A stretch of DNA of 27,362 nt from Olsenella urininfantis (GTDB lineage: Bacteria > Actinomycetota > Coriobacteriia > Coriobacteriales > Atopobiaceae), in contig NZ_LT732540.1 in assembly GCF_900155635.1 (NCBI RefSeq), forward strand, positions 1 through 27,362. Direction: 5' to 3'. A program made the position numbers and the translations under genes. Shown here piece after piece: positions 1 to 8,440 of the stretch; the first letter of the stretch is position 1, and each line of letters begins with the position of its first letter. The notes beneath the pieces were generated by a model, which saw only the letters and a program-made list of their open reading frames with translations, searched no databases and had not been told where the DNA came from.

Positions 1-13
1 GCCCCGGAGAGAG

Positions 14-155
14 AACGCCCCTAGTTGGTCAGCGGCCATGGCAGGGGAGGCACACCCGGTCCCATTCCGAACCCGGAAGTTAAGCCCCCGAGCGCCGATG
101 GTACTGCGGAGTAGTCCGTGGGAGAGCAGGACGCCGCTGACCAACCAGGGGCGTT
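14..155 (+). repeat. Inverted repeat bracketing 5S rRNA (processing stem)
   Basis: AACGCCCCT at 14-22 is the exact reverse complement of AGGGGCGTT at 147-155. Together with the mature 5S helix this extends the stem of the 5S precursor. Such flanking stems are normally substrates for 5S maturation nucleases; that role is inferred. Confidence 0.65.
25..144 (+). rRNA. rrf: 5S ribosomal RNA
   Basis: This is a complete 120-nt 5S rRNA of the large ribosomal subunit. The ends pair as the closing helix (TTGGTCAGCGGC at 25-36 with GCCGCTGACCAA at 133-144), and the conserved internal segment CCGAACCCGGAAGTTAAGC at about 67-85 is typical of bacterial 5S. It is the last gene of an rrn operon whose 23S would lie upstream of the window. 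A 9-bp inverted repeat (14-22 with 147-155) brackets it and probably forms the precursor processing stem. Confidence 0.97.
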
Positions 156-245
156 TTCCGTTTCGGGATTGCTATTTGGCGGCATCTGGCCGCCAAGTTT
201 CATTCCCCTATCTTTTCACAAGTGTCTTTCAGTTTTTTTCATCTA

Positions 246-272
246 AAAACCTCCTAATTTTAGGAGGTTTTT
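246..272 (+). terminator. Intrinsic terminator of the rrn operon
   Basis: An 11-bp perfect stem (246-256 with 261-271) and a 4-nt ATTT loop run into a T-tract at 268-272. It lies about 100 nt after 5S. The A-tract on the left arm would also make it work in the other direction. From 156 to 446 the DNA is noticeably AT-richer than the coding sequence; beyond this hairpin I see only -10-like hexamers (TATTAT at 304-309, TATAAG at 367-372) without clear -35 partners, and a weak stem at 341-362. Confidence 0.85.
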
Positions 273-446
273 CTTGCTGGCGTCTAACTTGCGATTAGCA
301 CAGTATTATTCAGCAACCGTTCATAGAAATATATCAAATGAGGCTCATTTTTTATTGAGCTTAGCTTATAAGTGTGCACAGGGTGGCCAGCCTAAGGACC
401 TGCTGGGTGCATCTGCATACGGATGCCTGTTTTTGGAGACATGCGA

Positions 447-3425
447 ATGGAAGCTGACACTTGTGCTCGATTCGATGGCCCTTGGTATTGCTCTTCTCCC
501 ACAATCGATGATGCCCGCAGCTCCATCGCTGCCATGCGCAAGCAGGGCAACGTGGGACAGATCGTGCTTTTATATGCGGAGTCTGGCCTTGGCAAAACCT
601 GTCTCATGGACAGGCTGCTTCTCTCGGAAGCCCAGGCAGAGGCGGAGGTACGCAGGATAACTCTGAGCGACTCAGCTTCAGAGCCGCCTACGGGGAAGCT
701 CTCTAGGCTCGCGCGCGAGGTCTTGTCCCTGGCCCGTCGCGACTCCCGCGTTGCCGTCGGCATTGATGACGTGCCCGCGGGGTCGGAGGATGTCGTCGAG
801 CGGGAGGCTCGCTACATCCGCCGCATGGCTGCGGCCGGTGCCCTGGTGATCGTCTGCCTACTCCCCGAATCCGAGGGGCTTGTCGAGCTGCTGGGCGAGG
901 CTATGGTCATTCGCAGCGAGGACTTCCTGCTGGGCGAGTCTTGCCCAGAAGATCCTCAAGGAGCGTGCGGGATTGTCAGCGCTTTCTCGCACGGTATTCC
1001 TGAGCTTGCGCTCTCCTCGTCGCGAGAGGAATCTCTTGGTGACATTGAGCTTCTTGATGACTCTGAGGCCCTCAGATATTCGATGGGCCTCTCGCGTGCG
1101 GTGCGTGGGCACCTTCGTGAGAGCCTGAGCGACGAGGAGCTGGCCCTCCGGCTTTCCATGGTGCTGCTAGGCTCTGGGGGAATTGACGATCTTGCCAAGG
1201 TCGCCCCGCGCGTAGATGATGATCTGCTGCATTGGCTTGAGGGGAGGGCGCCGTTCTTCGGCATTCGACTGAGCGATGACTCCTTTGAAGTGGCGGGCGT
1301 ATGCCACGACATTCTCTTGAGGCGTTGCCTGGCTTCCGTGCGTGAGGCTGCTGCAAGGCACCAGAGCCTCGCCATCAGAGCCATGAGGGTGCTCTGCAAA
1401 AGGGCGAGCTTTGTGCGTGCTAGCTATGTCGCATCGCTGGTCTCCGGAGAGGGTGAGGCCGTTATGCATGAGCTGGTTTTGAGCAACGGCATCCACTTTC
1501 TCATGGCGGGAAAGGTTTCGCTGGTTGGCGAGGCCCTGAGACATATGCGGGAGCTGGGCATGGGCGATTGCGCCATGTCGGGCATTCTGAGACAGATGCT
1601 CAGGGAGTTCTCCGGACGCAGGGCTGAGCTGGAAGGGGGAAGGCGGGCGTGCGAGGGCCTGCGGGCGCTCCTGCCCGAGGAGCGAGAGGCGATATCGTTC
1701 CTTGGGGTGCAGGTGAGGCAGAGGGACCTCCTGTCTAAAGGCTCTTCGGGTGAGCCTGCGGGGGCGGGGACTCTGTCCGTGGAGCTGGCGCGAAATCCCT
1801 CCCTGCGACGCCTGCAGAAGCATCATCACGTGACCGAGCTGCTTGTGCAGGGGAAGTTTGCCAATGCGTTCGACCTGCTGCTCAATGACCCCGACCGCCT
1901 TTCCCCTCACGACCTGGGCTCAGCCTTCCTGTGCCTGGACTTTGTCTTCGTGGAGGCGATGATCTTGGAGAAGGGGGTCGCGGCGGAGAAGGGTGACGTT
2001 GCGCTTGCCCGAAGGCTGCTCGTCGAGTTTGGACCCGGCAGGCTGGGCCAATACTTCTGTGCCCTCGAGTCCATGGCGACCGTTTTGGCGGACGGCTCTT
2101 CCGTTATGGAGGATGCCGAGCAGATCGTGTCTCGAGCCTCCAGCTTTGGTGACACTACCCTGGAGGCGGCGCTGCTCCTGACGGCCGCCATCGCCGACCT
2201 TCGCTCCGATGCCCTCACGCGGGCACATGTCCGTGCGGGGCTCGCCCACGAACTCGCGGACGGTGCGGGCCTTGGATACCTCGCGTCTGCGGCGCTGTTC
2301 GTGGATGGGATGGCCCGTCATCGTCTGGGCGAGAGAATCAAGCTGCCCGAGAGGCAGGACATGCCTTCGGGAGCCCTCAGGGACCTCATGCGAATCCTCA
2401 GCGATGCCAGCGGTGGGAGGTTGGTGGCAAAGGCAGACCCAGAGGTCCTCTCCCGGCTGAACTTCCCGAGGGAGTATCTGTGGGCCCTGAGACTGCTCGT
2501 GGAGGACACGGGCGAGCTGGTGGGGACGATAAGGTCGTCTGTTCCCAGCGCGTGGCTGCAGCTGTTGCCGCGCTTCGCGGAGCTTGGCCCGCTGCCGCAG
2601 AAGGACCAGGACGTCTCGTGTGAGACGGGTCAGAAGAAGGCTGCGGGTGGTCGCATTCGCATTACTCTGTTGGGCGGCTTTGAGGTGGAGGTTGACGGCG
2701 AGGCGATCGATCCCGAAAAGCTCTTCTCGCGTCATGCCCGGGAGCTATTGGCCCTTCTGAGCCTCGTCCGGGGGCATAAGATGCTAAAGAGGGACGCGCT
2801 CCTTGCCATATGGGGAGACGTGGACTATCTGAGGGGCGTTCAGAGGCTCTACGAGTGCATCGCGGTCATTCGCAGGGTCCTAGATGTGAAGGCACACGGG
2901 ATCGAGGTGATCAGAAGCAGCCGTCCTGAGGGCACCATCGAGCTGGATTCGCGCTACGTGAGCTGTGACGTGGATGCCTTTGAGGCCGAGGCGCTGGAGG
3001 CGCTTGGCCGCGAGAAGAGCGACCTAAGATCCATGGGGCACGCCTGCACGGCGCGCAAGCTCTATGGGACGGGGCCGGCCATCGTACTTGACGACATAAC
3101 CGGCATTTCGCAGTCACGGGCCATCAGGCTCAGAGAGATCTACGTCACCGCGCTGGTGGCGGGAGCCTCGGCCGCCCTAAGGGAGGGAAAGCCGCACCTG
3201 TGTGCCCAGCTTTCCCAAGACGCCCTGCAGGAGGAGCCCAGAAGAGAAGATGCCATCATGTGCCTGGCGGAGGCCATGGGGCAGATGGGCAGAACCTCGG
3301 AGGTGCTTGCACTTCGCGAGCAGTATCGCCGGCGCACGTCCCGGACGGGTCGGGCGCGGTCTCAGAGCCTGGAGGAGGCGTTTGAGGATGCGCTCAGGAA
3401 ATGTCAGGTTGATCTTGACTCCTAG
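447..3425 (+). CDS. Large P-loop regulator with C-terminal SARP/BTAD DNA-binding region
   Basis: This is a predicted cytoplasmic transcription regulator of about 992 residues. Near the N-terminus is a Walker A sequence (AESGLGKT, about residues 44-51), followed by a hydrophobic strand ending in two aspartates (VAVGIDD, about 103-108) that fits Walker B. The middle (about 200-700) is helical and probably a STAND-type sensor/TPR-like region, but no clear repeat is visible. From about residue 736 an OmpR-type winged helix begins (ITLLGGFEVEVDG), followed by a BTAD-like helical domain to the end. This is SARP family architecture in inverted order, because classical large SARPs carry the DNA-binding part first. 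ATG at 447 is preferred over in-frame ATGs at 423 and 441 because GGAG at 435-438 sits 8 nt before it. It stands alone between the rrn terminator and its own terminator. The regulated targets cannot be told from the sequence. Confidence 0.85.
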   Translation: MEADTCARFDGPWYCSSPTIDDARSSIAAMRKQGNVGQIVLLYAESGLGKTCLMDRLLLSEAQAEAEVRRITLSDSASEPPTGKLSRLAREVLSLARRDSRVAVGIDDVPAGSEDVVEREARYIRRMAAAGALVIVCLLPESEGLVELLGEAMVIRSEDFLLGESCPEDPQGACGIVSAFSHGIPELALSSSREESLGDIELLDDSEALRYSMGLSRAVRGHLRESLSDEELALRLSMVLLGSGGIDDLAKVAPRVDDDLLHWLEGRAPFFGIRLSDDSFEVAGVCHDILLRRCLASVREAAARHQSLAIRAMRVLCKRASFVRASYVASLVSGEGEAVMHELVLSNGIHFLMAGKVSLVGEALRHMRELGMGDCAMSGILRQMLREFSGRRAELEGGRRACEGLRALLPEEREAISFLGVQVRQRDLLSKGSSGEPAGAGTLSVELARNPSLRRLQKHHHVTELLVQGKFANAFDLLLNDPDRLSPHDLGSAFLCLDFVFVEAMILEKGVAAEKGDVALARRLLVEFGPGRLGQYFCALESMATVLADGSSVMEDAEQIVSRASSFGDTTLEAALLLTAAIADLRSDALTRAHVRAGLAHELADGAGLGYLASAALFVDGMARHRLGERIKLPERQDMPSGALRDLMRILSDASGGRLVAKADPEVLSRLNFPREYLWALRLLVEDTGELVGTIRSSVPSAWLQLLPRFAELGPLPQKDQDVSCETGQKKAAGGRIRITLLGGFEVEVDGEAIDPEKLFSRHARELLALLSLVRGHKMLKRDALLAIWGDVDYLRGVQRLYECIAVIRRVLDVKAHGIEVIRSSRPEGTIELDSRYVSCDVDAFEAEALEALGREKSDLRSMGHACTARKLYGTGPAIVLDDITGISQSRAIRLREIYVTALVAGASAALREGKPHLCAQLSQDALQEEPRREDAIMCLAEAMGQMGRTSEVLALREQYRRRTSRTGRARSQSLEEAFEDALRKCQVDLDS

Positions 3426-3430
3426 CGCCT

Positions 3431-3470
3431 TGAAAAGCGCATGAGCTGCGGCGGGTGCGCTTTTCATGTT
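3431..3470 (+). terminator. Intrinsic terminator after the SARP-type regulator
   Basis: The 11-bp stem TGAAAAGCGCA (3431-3441) pairs with TGCGCTTTTCA (3456-3466) across a 14-nt loop, starting 5 nt after the stop codon. The T-run is part of the right arm and the A-run part of the left, so it could terminate either strand. It separates this gene from the secA operon. Confidence 0.7.
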
Positions 3471-3573
3471 TGAGCATGTGGCCGTGTGGGCTGGCGGATG
3501 GCAATTGATAAAGTGAGGGATGTTAAATTCCCACGGGATAACTCTGCCGTGGTCAGCTACCAGAAGGAATGCC

Positions 3574-6318
3574 ATGCCAAACCTCTTCTCGCGTCTCCTT
3601 TCCAGGGGCGCAGACAAGCAGCTCAAGGAATTCGAGAAGATCGTTCAGTCAATTAACGAGCTCTCGGATCAGTTCCAGCGGATGAGCGACGAGGAGCTTA
3701 GGTCTCAGACGCGAATCTTCAGGAGACGCCTTGAGCAGGGGGAGACCCTCGACGATCTCCTTCCCGAGGCCTTCGCCGCGGTTCGCGAGGCATCTAGTCG
3801 CGCGCTGGGCATGCGCCACTTCGACGTGCAGCTCATAGGAGGCATTGCGCTTCATAGGGGCATGATCGCCGAGATGAAGACCGGCGAGGGCAAGACGCTG
3901 GTCTCCACCCTTGCGGGCTACCTCAACGCACTTCCCGGCGAGGGAGTCCACATCGTCACGGTCAACGATTACCTTGCCAAGCGAGACAGCGAGTGGATGG
4001 GTGAGATCTACCGCCACCTGGGGCTGAGCGTGGGGCTGCTCCAGAACGGCATGAGGCCATCCCTCAAGAAGCCTGCCTATGCGGCAGACGTCACCTATGG
4101 CACCAACTCGGAGTTTGGCTTCGACTACCTGAGGGACAACATGGTGACGCGCGCGGACATGCGCGTCCAGCGTGGGCATCACTTTGCCATCGTCGATGAG
4201 GTTGACTCCATCCTCATCGACGAGGCGAGGACACCGCTCATCATCTCCGGCGCGGGCACCAAGTCTGCCAGCACCTACAAGGACTTCGCGCGCGCCGTTC
4301 GCGGCCTCACCCCCGAGGTTGACTTCGAGATGGACGAGGCGAAGCACACCATTGCCGCCACCGAGGCGGGCCTGCGCAAGATCGAGGCCGCGCTGGGCAT
4401 GGAGGACCTCTATGCGGACCCATCCGGCCAGCTGGTGAACCACCTGCAGCAGGCCCTGAAGGCCCAGTACATGTTCCATCGCGACCAGCAGTACATGGTC
4501 ATTGATGGCGAGGTCAAGATCGTCGATGAGTTCACGGGACGCGCCATGGAGGGCAGACGCTATTCCGAGGGCCTCCATCAGGCCATCGAGGCCAAAGAGG
4601 GCGTTCTCGTGCGCGAGGAGAACCAAACTCTGGCAACCATCACCCTGCAGAACTACTTCCGTCTCTATGACAAGCTCTCTGGCATGACGGGCACCGCCAT
4701 GACCGAGGATGCCGAGTTCAGGGAGATCTACCACCTTCCCGTCCAGGCGATTCCCTCCAACAGGCCTGTCGCTCGCGTTGATCACGACGACCTCGTCTAC
4801 CAGTCCATCGATGCCAAGTTCGCAGCTGTCGCGGCAGACGTTGCCACGCGCCACGCGCAGGGTCAGCCCATCTTGGTGGGCACCGTCTCCATCGAGAGCT
4901 CGGAGCGCCTGTCCAGGATTCTCAACAAGAGGGGCATCGCGCATAGCGTGCTGAACGCCAAGTTCCACGAGCGCGAGGCGCAGATCGTCGCACAGGCAGG
5001 GCGTGAGGGCGCCGTCACCATTGCAACCAACATGGCCGGACGAGGCACGGACATTCTCCTGGGAGGAAATCCCAAGGAGCTTGCCCGCGAGCTCATGGCC
5101 GAGCGCGGCATAGACCCCGATGAGGCAACGCAGGAGCAGCGCGCGGAGGCCCTTGCGCAGGCAGAGAAGACCTGCGCAACCGAGAAGGAGCATGTCCTTG
5201 CCGCTGGAGGACTCTGTGTGATCGGCACGGAGCGTCATGAGAGCCGACGCATCGACAACCAGCTGCGTGGCCGCTCTGGCCGTCAGGGCGACCCTGGAGA
5301 GACCCAGTTCTACCTCTCGCTGGACGATGACCTCATGAGGCTCTTTGGCGGAGACCGCATGGACCGCATCGCCTCCATGATGGCGAAGTACGACATGCCG
5401 GCAGACGTGCCCATCCAGGCGAAGATGGTCACCAAGGCGGTGGAGAGCGCGCAGCGCAAGGTCGAGGAGATCAACTTCTCCATGCGCAAGAACGTCCTCG
5501 ACTACGACGATGTCATGAACAAGCAGCGCCAGGTCATCTACGAGGAGCGCAACAAGATTCTGGATGGCAAGGACCTGGTTGAGCACGTCAGCGAGGTCAC
5601 GTTCGACACCGTTCAGCGCAGGGTTGCCGAGTTCTGCCCCGAAGGCGTCAGCTTCTCGAACTGGGACGTCGACGGCCTGCGCAAGTGGGTTGGCGAGCTC
5701 TCTGGGCGCGATGACCTCCCCGAGGTCAAGGACGACAGCGACCAGGGCGACGTCACCGACCTGGTGAATAATTTTGTGGACGCCTGCTACGCCCAGAAGT
5801 CCGAGCGTCTCTCGGACGAGATCATGCACGCTCTCTCCGCCCAGGTCATGCTGCGCGTCATAGACACGCGCTGGATGGCATACCTGCAGGAGATGGACTA
5901 TCTCAAGACGGGCATCGGTTTGCGTGGTTTTGGCCAGCGCGACCCCCTGGTGGAGTACAAGACCGAGGCATATTCCGCCTTTACCGAGCTTGTGAACACC
6001 ATGTACGAGGACTTCCTGCGCACCATCCTGCGTATCGAGCTTGCCCCGCAGGCTCAGGCGCGCGCGGTTGCCGAGGAGCCCGAGGAGCTTCGGGGAGCCA
6101 AGTTCTCTGGCCCGGCCGAGGTGGACGGCGACCGAGGCGCGCACATGAACCCCATGCGCTCTGCCGCCGCGGGGTCTGGCAAGGCCCCTGCGCCTTCGAA
6201 GCCCATCACCTACACCAAGTCGGATGACCCCGATCCCTATGTGGGTGTGGGCCGCAACTACCCCTGCCCCTGTGGCAGCGGGAAGAAATTCAAGAACTGC
6301 CACGGCAGGAATCGATAG
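3574..6318 (+). CDS. secA: Preprotein translocase ATPase SecA
   Basis: SecA is the cytoplasmic/membrane-peripheral motor that drives unfolded preproteins through SecYEG using ATP. The 914-residue product is full length. Walker A is MKTGEGKT (101-108), and the DEAD-box equivalent VDEVDSILIDEART begins at about residue 207 (D208, E209). The second helicase domain carries TNMAGRGTDI and LRGRSGRQGDPG. The C-terminal zinc motif is intact: PCPCGSGKKFKNCH within the last 20 residues (C-x-C-x8-C-H), after a flexible linker. Start: the ATG at 3574 follows AGAAGGA (3562-3568) by 5 nt and gives the usual N-terminus MPNLFSRLL; an in-frame ATG at 3520 would add 18 residues unlike SecA. It heads the secA-prfB-yitT operon with only 2 nt to prfB. 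A weak -10-like TAAAGT lies at 3509-3514, with no convincing -35. Confidence 0.98.
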   Translation: MPNLFSRLLSRGADKQLKEFEKIVQSINELSDQFQRMSDEELRSQTRIFRRRLEQGETLDDLLPEAFAAVREASSRALGMRHFDVQLIGGIALHRGMIAEMKTGEGKTLVSTLAGYLNALPGEGVHIVTVNDYLAKRDSEWMGEIYRHLGLSVGLLQNGMRPSLKKPAYAADVTYGTNSEFGFDYLRDNMVTRADMRVQRGHHFAIVDEVDSILIDEARTPLIISGAGTKSASTYKDFARAVRGLTPEVDFEMDEAKHTIAATEAGLRKIEAALGMEDLYADPSGQLVNHLQQALKAQYMFHRDQQYMVIDGEVKIVDEFTGRAMEGRRYSEGLHQAIEAKEGVLVREENQTLATITLQNYFRLYDKLSGMTGTAMTEDAEFREIYHLPVQAIPSNRPVARVDHDDLVYQSIDAKFAAVAADVATRHAQGQPILVGTVSIESSERLSRILNKRGIAHSVLNAKFHEREAQIVAQAGREGAVTIATNMAGRGTDILLGGNPKELARELMAERGIDPDEATQEQRAEALAQAEKTCATEKEHVLAAGGLCVIGTERHESRRIDNQLRGRSGRQGDPGETQFYLSLDDDLMRLFGGDRMDRIASMMAKYDMPADVPIQAKMVTKAVESAQRKVEEINFSMRKNVLDYDDVMNKQRQVIYEERNKILDGKDLVEHVSEVTFDTVQRRVAEFCPEGVSFSNWDVDGLRKWVGELSGRDDLPEVKDDSDQGDVTDLVNNFVDACYAQKSERLSDEIMHALSAQVMLRVIDTRWMAYLQEMDYLKTGIGLRGFGQRDPLVEYKTEAYSAFTELVNTMYEDFLRTILRIELAPQAQARAVAEEPEELRGAKFSGPAEVDGDRGAHMNPMRSAAAGSGKAPAPSKPITYTKSDDPDPYVGVGRNYPCPCGSGKKFKNCHGRNR

Positions 6319-6320
6319 GC

Positions 6321-7430
6321 ATGGCAGACATAAGCCGCTCCGACATCGAGGCGCTCGCCGAGCGCCTCGATGAGGTTGAGAGCTACCTGCACATTTCTGA
6401 CAGGCGCGCCGAGGTGGAAGAGCTGGAGCGGGCAGGAGCGCGCCCGGGCTTCTGGGATGATGCCGAGGCCGCAAGCAAGACCATGGCACGTCTCACCCGT
6501 GCCAAGGAGGACGTTGCCGGCATGGAGGCCGCCCGCTCCGACCTGGGGGACGTGGAGGCAGCGTTCGAGCTGGCCGAGGAGCTGGAGGACGATCAGCTCT
6601 ACGGGGAGGCCCTTGAGCTCTTTCATGCGCTAGAGGAGCGCCTCTCGGAGCTTGAGCTTGCCAGCTGGTTCACGGAAGATCTTGATCACGGAGACGCAAT
6701 AGTCACCATAACGCCGGGTCAGGGTGGCCTTGAGGCGCAGGACTGGTGCGGCATGCTCTTTCGCATGTACCTCTCGTACTGCGAGCGCCGCGGCTGGAAG
6801 GCAACGATAAACGACGCCCCTCCCGCCGAGGTGATCGGTCTGGACCGGGCGACCTTCACCGTGTCAGGGAAGAACGCATACGGCATGCTTCGCGCGGAGC
6901 AGGGCGTGCATCGCCTGGTGCGCATTTCCCCGACGGATGCCAAGAAGCGCCGCCAGACCACCTTTGCGGGGGTGGAGGTGCTCCCCGTCCTGCCGGATGA
7001 CGTCGAGGTGGACATTGACCCCAATGACCTGCGCATAGACGTGTATCACGCGTCGGGCCACGGTGGGCAGGGCGTGAACACCACGGATTCTGCGGTACGC
7101 ATTACCCACCTGCCGACGGGCACGGTTGTCACCTGCCAGAACGAGCGCAGCCAGCTGCAGAACAAGGCCTTCGCCATGAACATCCTGCGCAGCCGCCTGT
7201 ACGAGAGGGAGCTTGCCCGCCGGGCGGCGGAGCTGGACGAGCTCAGGGGGCCCAAGCACGAGATCGGCTTTGGCAACCAGATCAGGAGCTATGTGCTCTA
7301 CCCATACCAGATGGTGAAGGACCTCAGGACGGGCATGGAGACCGGCAACGTGGACTCGGTCCTCTCGGATGGCGACCTGGACAAGTTCGTGGTGGGCTAC
7401 CACCGCTGGATGTTGGGGGAGGAAGGGTAG
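6321..7430 (+). CDS. prfB: Peptide chain release factor 2 (RF2), variant SPT tripeptide
   Basis: Class I release factor that in other bacteria recognises UGA and UAA and triggers peptidyl-tRNA hydrolysis. The 369-residue product is full length and read in one frame: the early codons lack an in-frame TGA with the CTTTGA slippery site, so the usual RF2 autoregulatory frameshift is absent. The catalytic GGQ is residues 248-250, in the context SGHGGQGVNTTDSAVR; most RF2 proteins I know have P or A rather than H before GGQ. At the codon-recognition tripeptide the protein reads R-I-S-P-T-D-A-K-K-R-R-Q-T-T-F, so SPF is replaced by SPT (residues 203-205, bases 6927-6935). RF2 identity is supported by the N-terminal GFWDD motif and by PYQMVKDLRTGMETGNV. 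It sits 2 nt after secA and 2 nt before yitT, so translation is probably coupled. Confidence 0.96.
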   Translation: MADISRSDIEALAERLDEVESYLHISDRRAEVEELERAGARPGFWDDAEAASKTMARLTRAKEDVAGMEAARSDLGDVEAAFELAEELEDDQLYGEALELFHALEERLSELELASWFTEDLDHGDAIVTITPGQGGLEAQDWCGMLFRMYLSYCERRGWKATINDAPPAEVIGLDRATFTVSGKNAYGMLRAEQGVHRLVRISPTDAKKRRQTTFAGVEVLPVLPDDVEVDIDPNDLRIDVYHASGHGGQGVNTTDSAVRITHLPTGTVVTCQNERSQLQNKAFAMNILRSRLYERELARRAAELDELRGPKHEIGFGNQIRSYVLYPYQMVKDLRTGMETGNVDSVLSDGDLDKFVVGYHRWMLGEEG

Positions 7431-7432
7431 GG

Positions 7433-8314
7433 ATGGCGCATCGCAAGCACTGGCGCGAGCTTCTGCGCGAGGGATTCCTCATTCTCTCCGGGTCGCTCAT
7501 CTACGCGATTGGCATCGACTGCTTCGAGCTTCCCAACGGCCTCGCCGCAGGTGGTCTGACCGGTCTGGCGACCATCGTCGAGGCGCTTGCGCGCGAGATG
7601 GGCATCGCTGCGCCCGTTGGCGCCCAGACGATCATCATGAACGGCGCCCTGCTTCTGTACGTCTACCTCACCACCAAGGACAGGGGCTATGTCGCCCAGA
7701 GCATAGTGGGCATTCTGGCCTCGGGCTTCTTCGTGGATGCCCTTGCGCCCGTGCTGCCGGTGCCTGCCCAGGGGGAGCTGCTGCTCTCTGCCATCTGGGG
7801 CGGTGTGCTGGTTGGCGTTGGCATTGGCGTGGTGTTCCTCTCGGGCGGGAACACCGGAGGCACAGACATCGTGGGGCAGCTGCTGGCCCGGCGAACGGGC
7901 CTTCCTGTGGGGCTGCTCTGCGTGCTCGCGGACGGTGCCATAGTGCTTCTCTCCATACCGGTGTTCTCCCTGCGCAATGCCCTCTACGCGGGAATTGCCA
8001 TGTATGTGAGCGGCGTGGTCATAGACATGGTGCTGGACGGTCCGCGCACGGCCCGCATCGTCTACGTCATATCGCAGAAGCACGAGGAGATTGCCGACAA
8101 GGTCCTGTATGACCTTGGCCGCGGCTGCACCGAGCTGCAGGCACGTGGCGTATGGAGCGGAAACAGCCGTCCCGTGCTCATGTGTGTCCTCGGCCGCTCC
8201 GAGACCATGCGCCTCAAGGGGATTGTGGCTCAGATGGATCCAGACGCCATCGTCATAGTCTCGGAGGCGCACGAGGCCTTTGGAGAGGGATTCATGCAGA
8301 TAGACCCCTCCTAG
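7433..8314 (+). CDS. yitT: YitT family membrane protein (DUF161 + DUF2179)
   Basis: Integral membrane protein of unknown transport or signalling role. The first ~190 residues contain five to six hydrophobic segments (for example GFLILSGSLIYAIGID and GELLLSAIWGGVLVGVGIGV) and the glycine-rich GGNTGGTDIVGQLLARRTG typical of the family. The last ~90 residues form the soluble DUF2179 domain (RIVYVISQKHEEIADKVL... to GEGFMQID). The 293-residue length is normal. The ATG lies 2 nt after the prfB stop, with purine-rich GGAGGAAGGG upstream as RBS inside prfB. It is the last gene of the secA operon. Assignment to the family is firm; function is not known. Confidence 0.9.
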   Translation: MAHRKHWRELLREGFLILSGSLIYAIGIDCFELPNGLAAGGLTGLATIVEALAREMGIAAPVGAQTIIMNGALLLYVYLTTKDRGYVAQSIVGILASGFFVDALAPVLPVPAQGELLLSAIWGGVLVGVGIGVVFLSGGNTGGTDIVGQLLARRTGLPVGLLCVLADGAIVLLSIPVFSLRNALYAGIAMYVSGVVIDMVLDGPRTARIVYVISQKHEEIADKVLYDLGRGCTELQARGVWSGNSRPVLMCVLGRSETMRLKGIVAQMDPDAIVIVSEAHEAFGEGFMQIDPS

Positions 8315-8389
8315 CTGGGTTTCGGCGTCCATCGCAATGCTTTCTCTGTGCGAGGGGCCACGCTCGTCGGCACCTCGTCCCAACGTTGG

Positions 8390-8395
8390 TAAAAT
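8390..8395 (+). promoter_or_regulatory. -10-like element for ftsE
   Basis: TAAAAT lies 45 nt before the preferred GTG start of ftsE. No good -35 is visible at 17 nt spacing. Transcription would start at about 8402, which is exactly an in-frame ATG, so a leaderless second start is possible. Confidence 0.4.
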
Positions 8396-8440
8396 GACCC
8401 GATGTATCTGTCCGTTTCGCGATGCAGCAAAGGAGCTCTT

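Noticed and set aside
3649..6489. A 946-codon open frame on the minus strand opposite secA/prfB
   Set aside because: It mirrors codon phase of secA in GC-rich DNA, has no recognisable domain and overlaps two certain genes completely.
8351..8377. CGAGG...CCTCG inverted repeat between yitT and ftsE as a terminator
   Set aside because: Only 5 bp, imperfect interior and no T-run; not enough to call.
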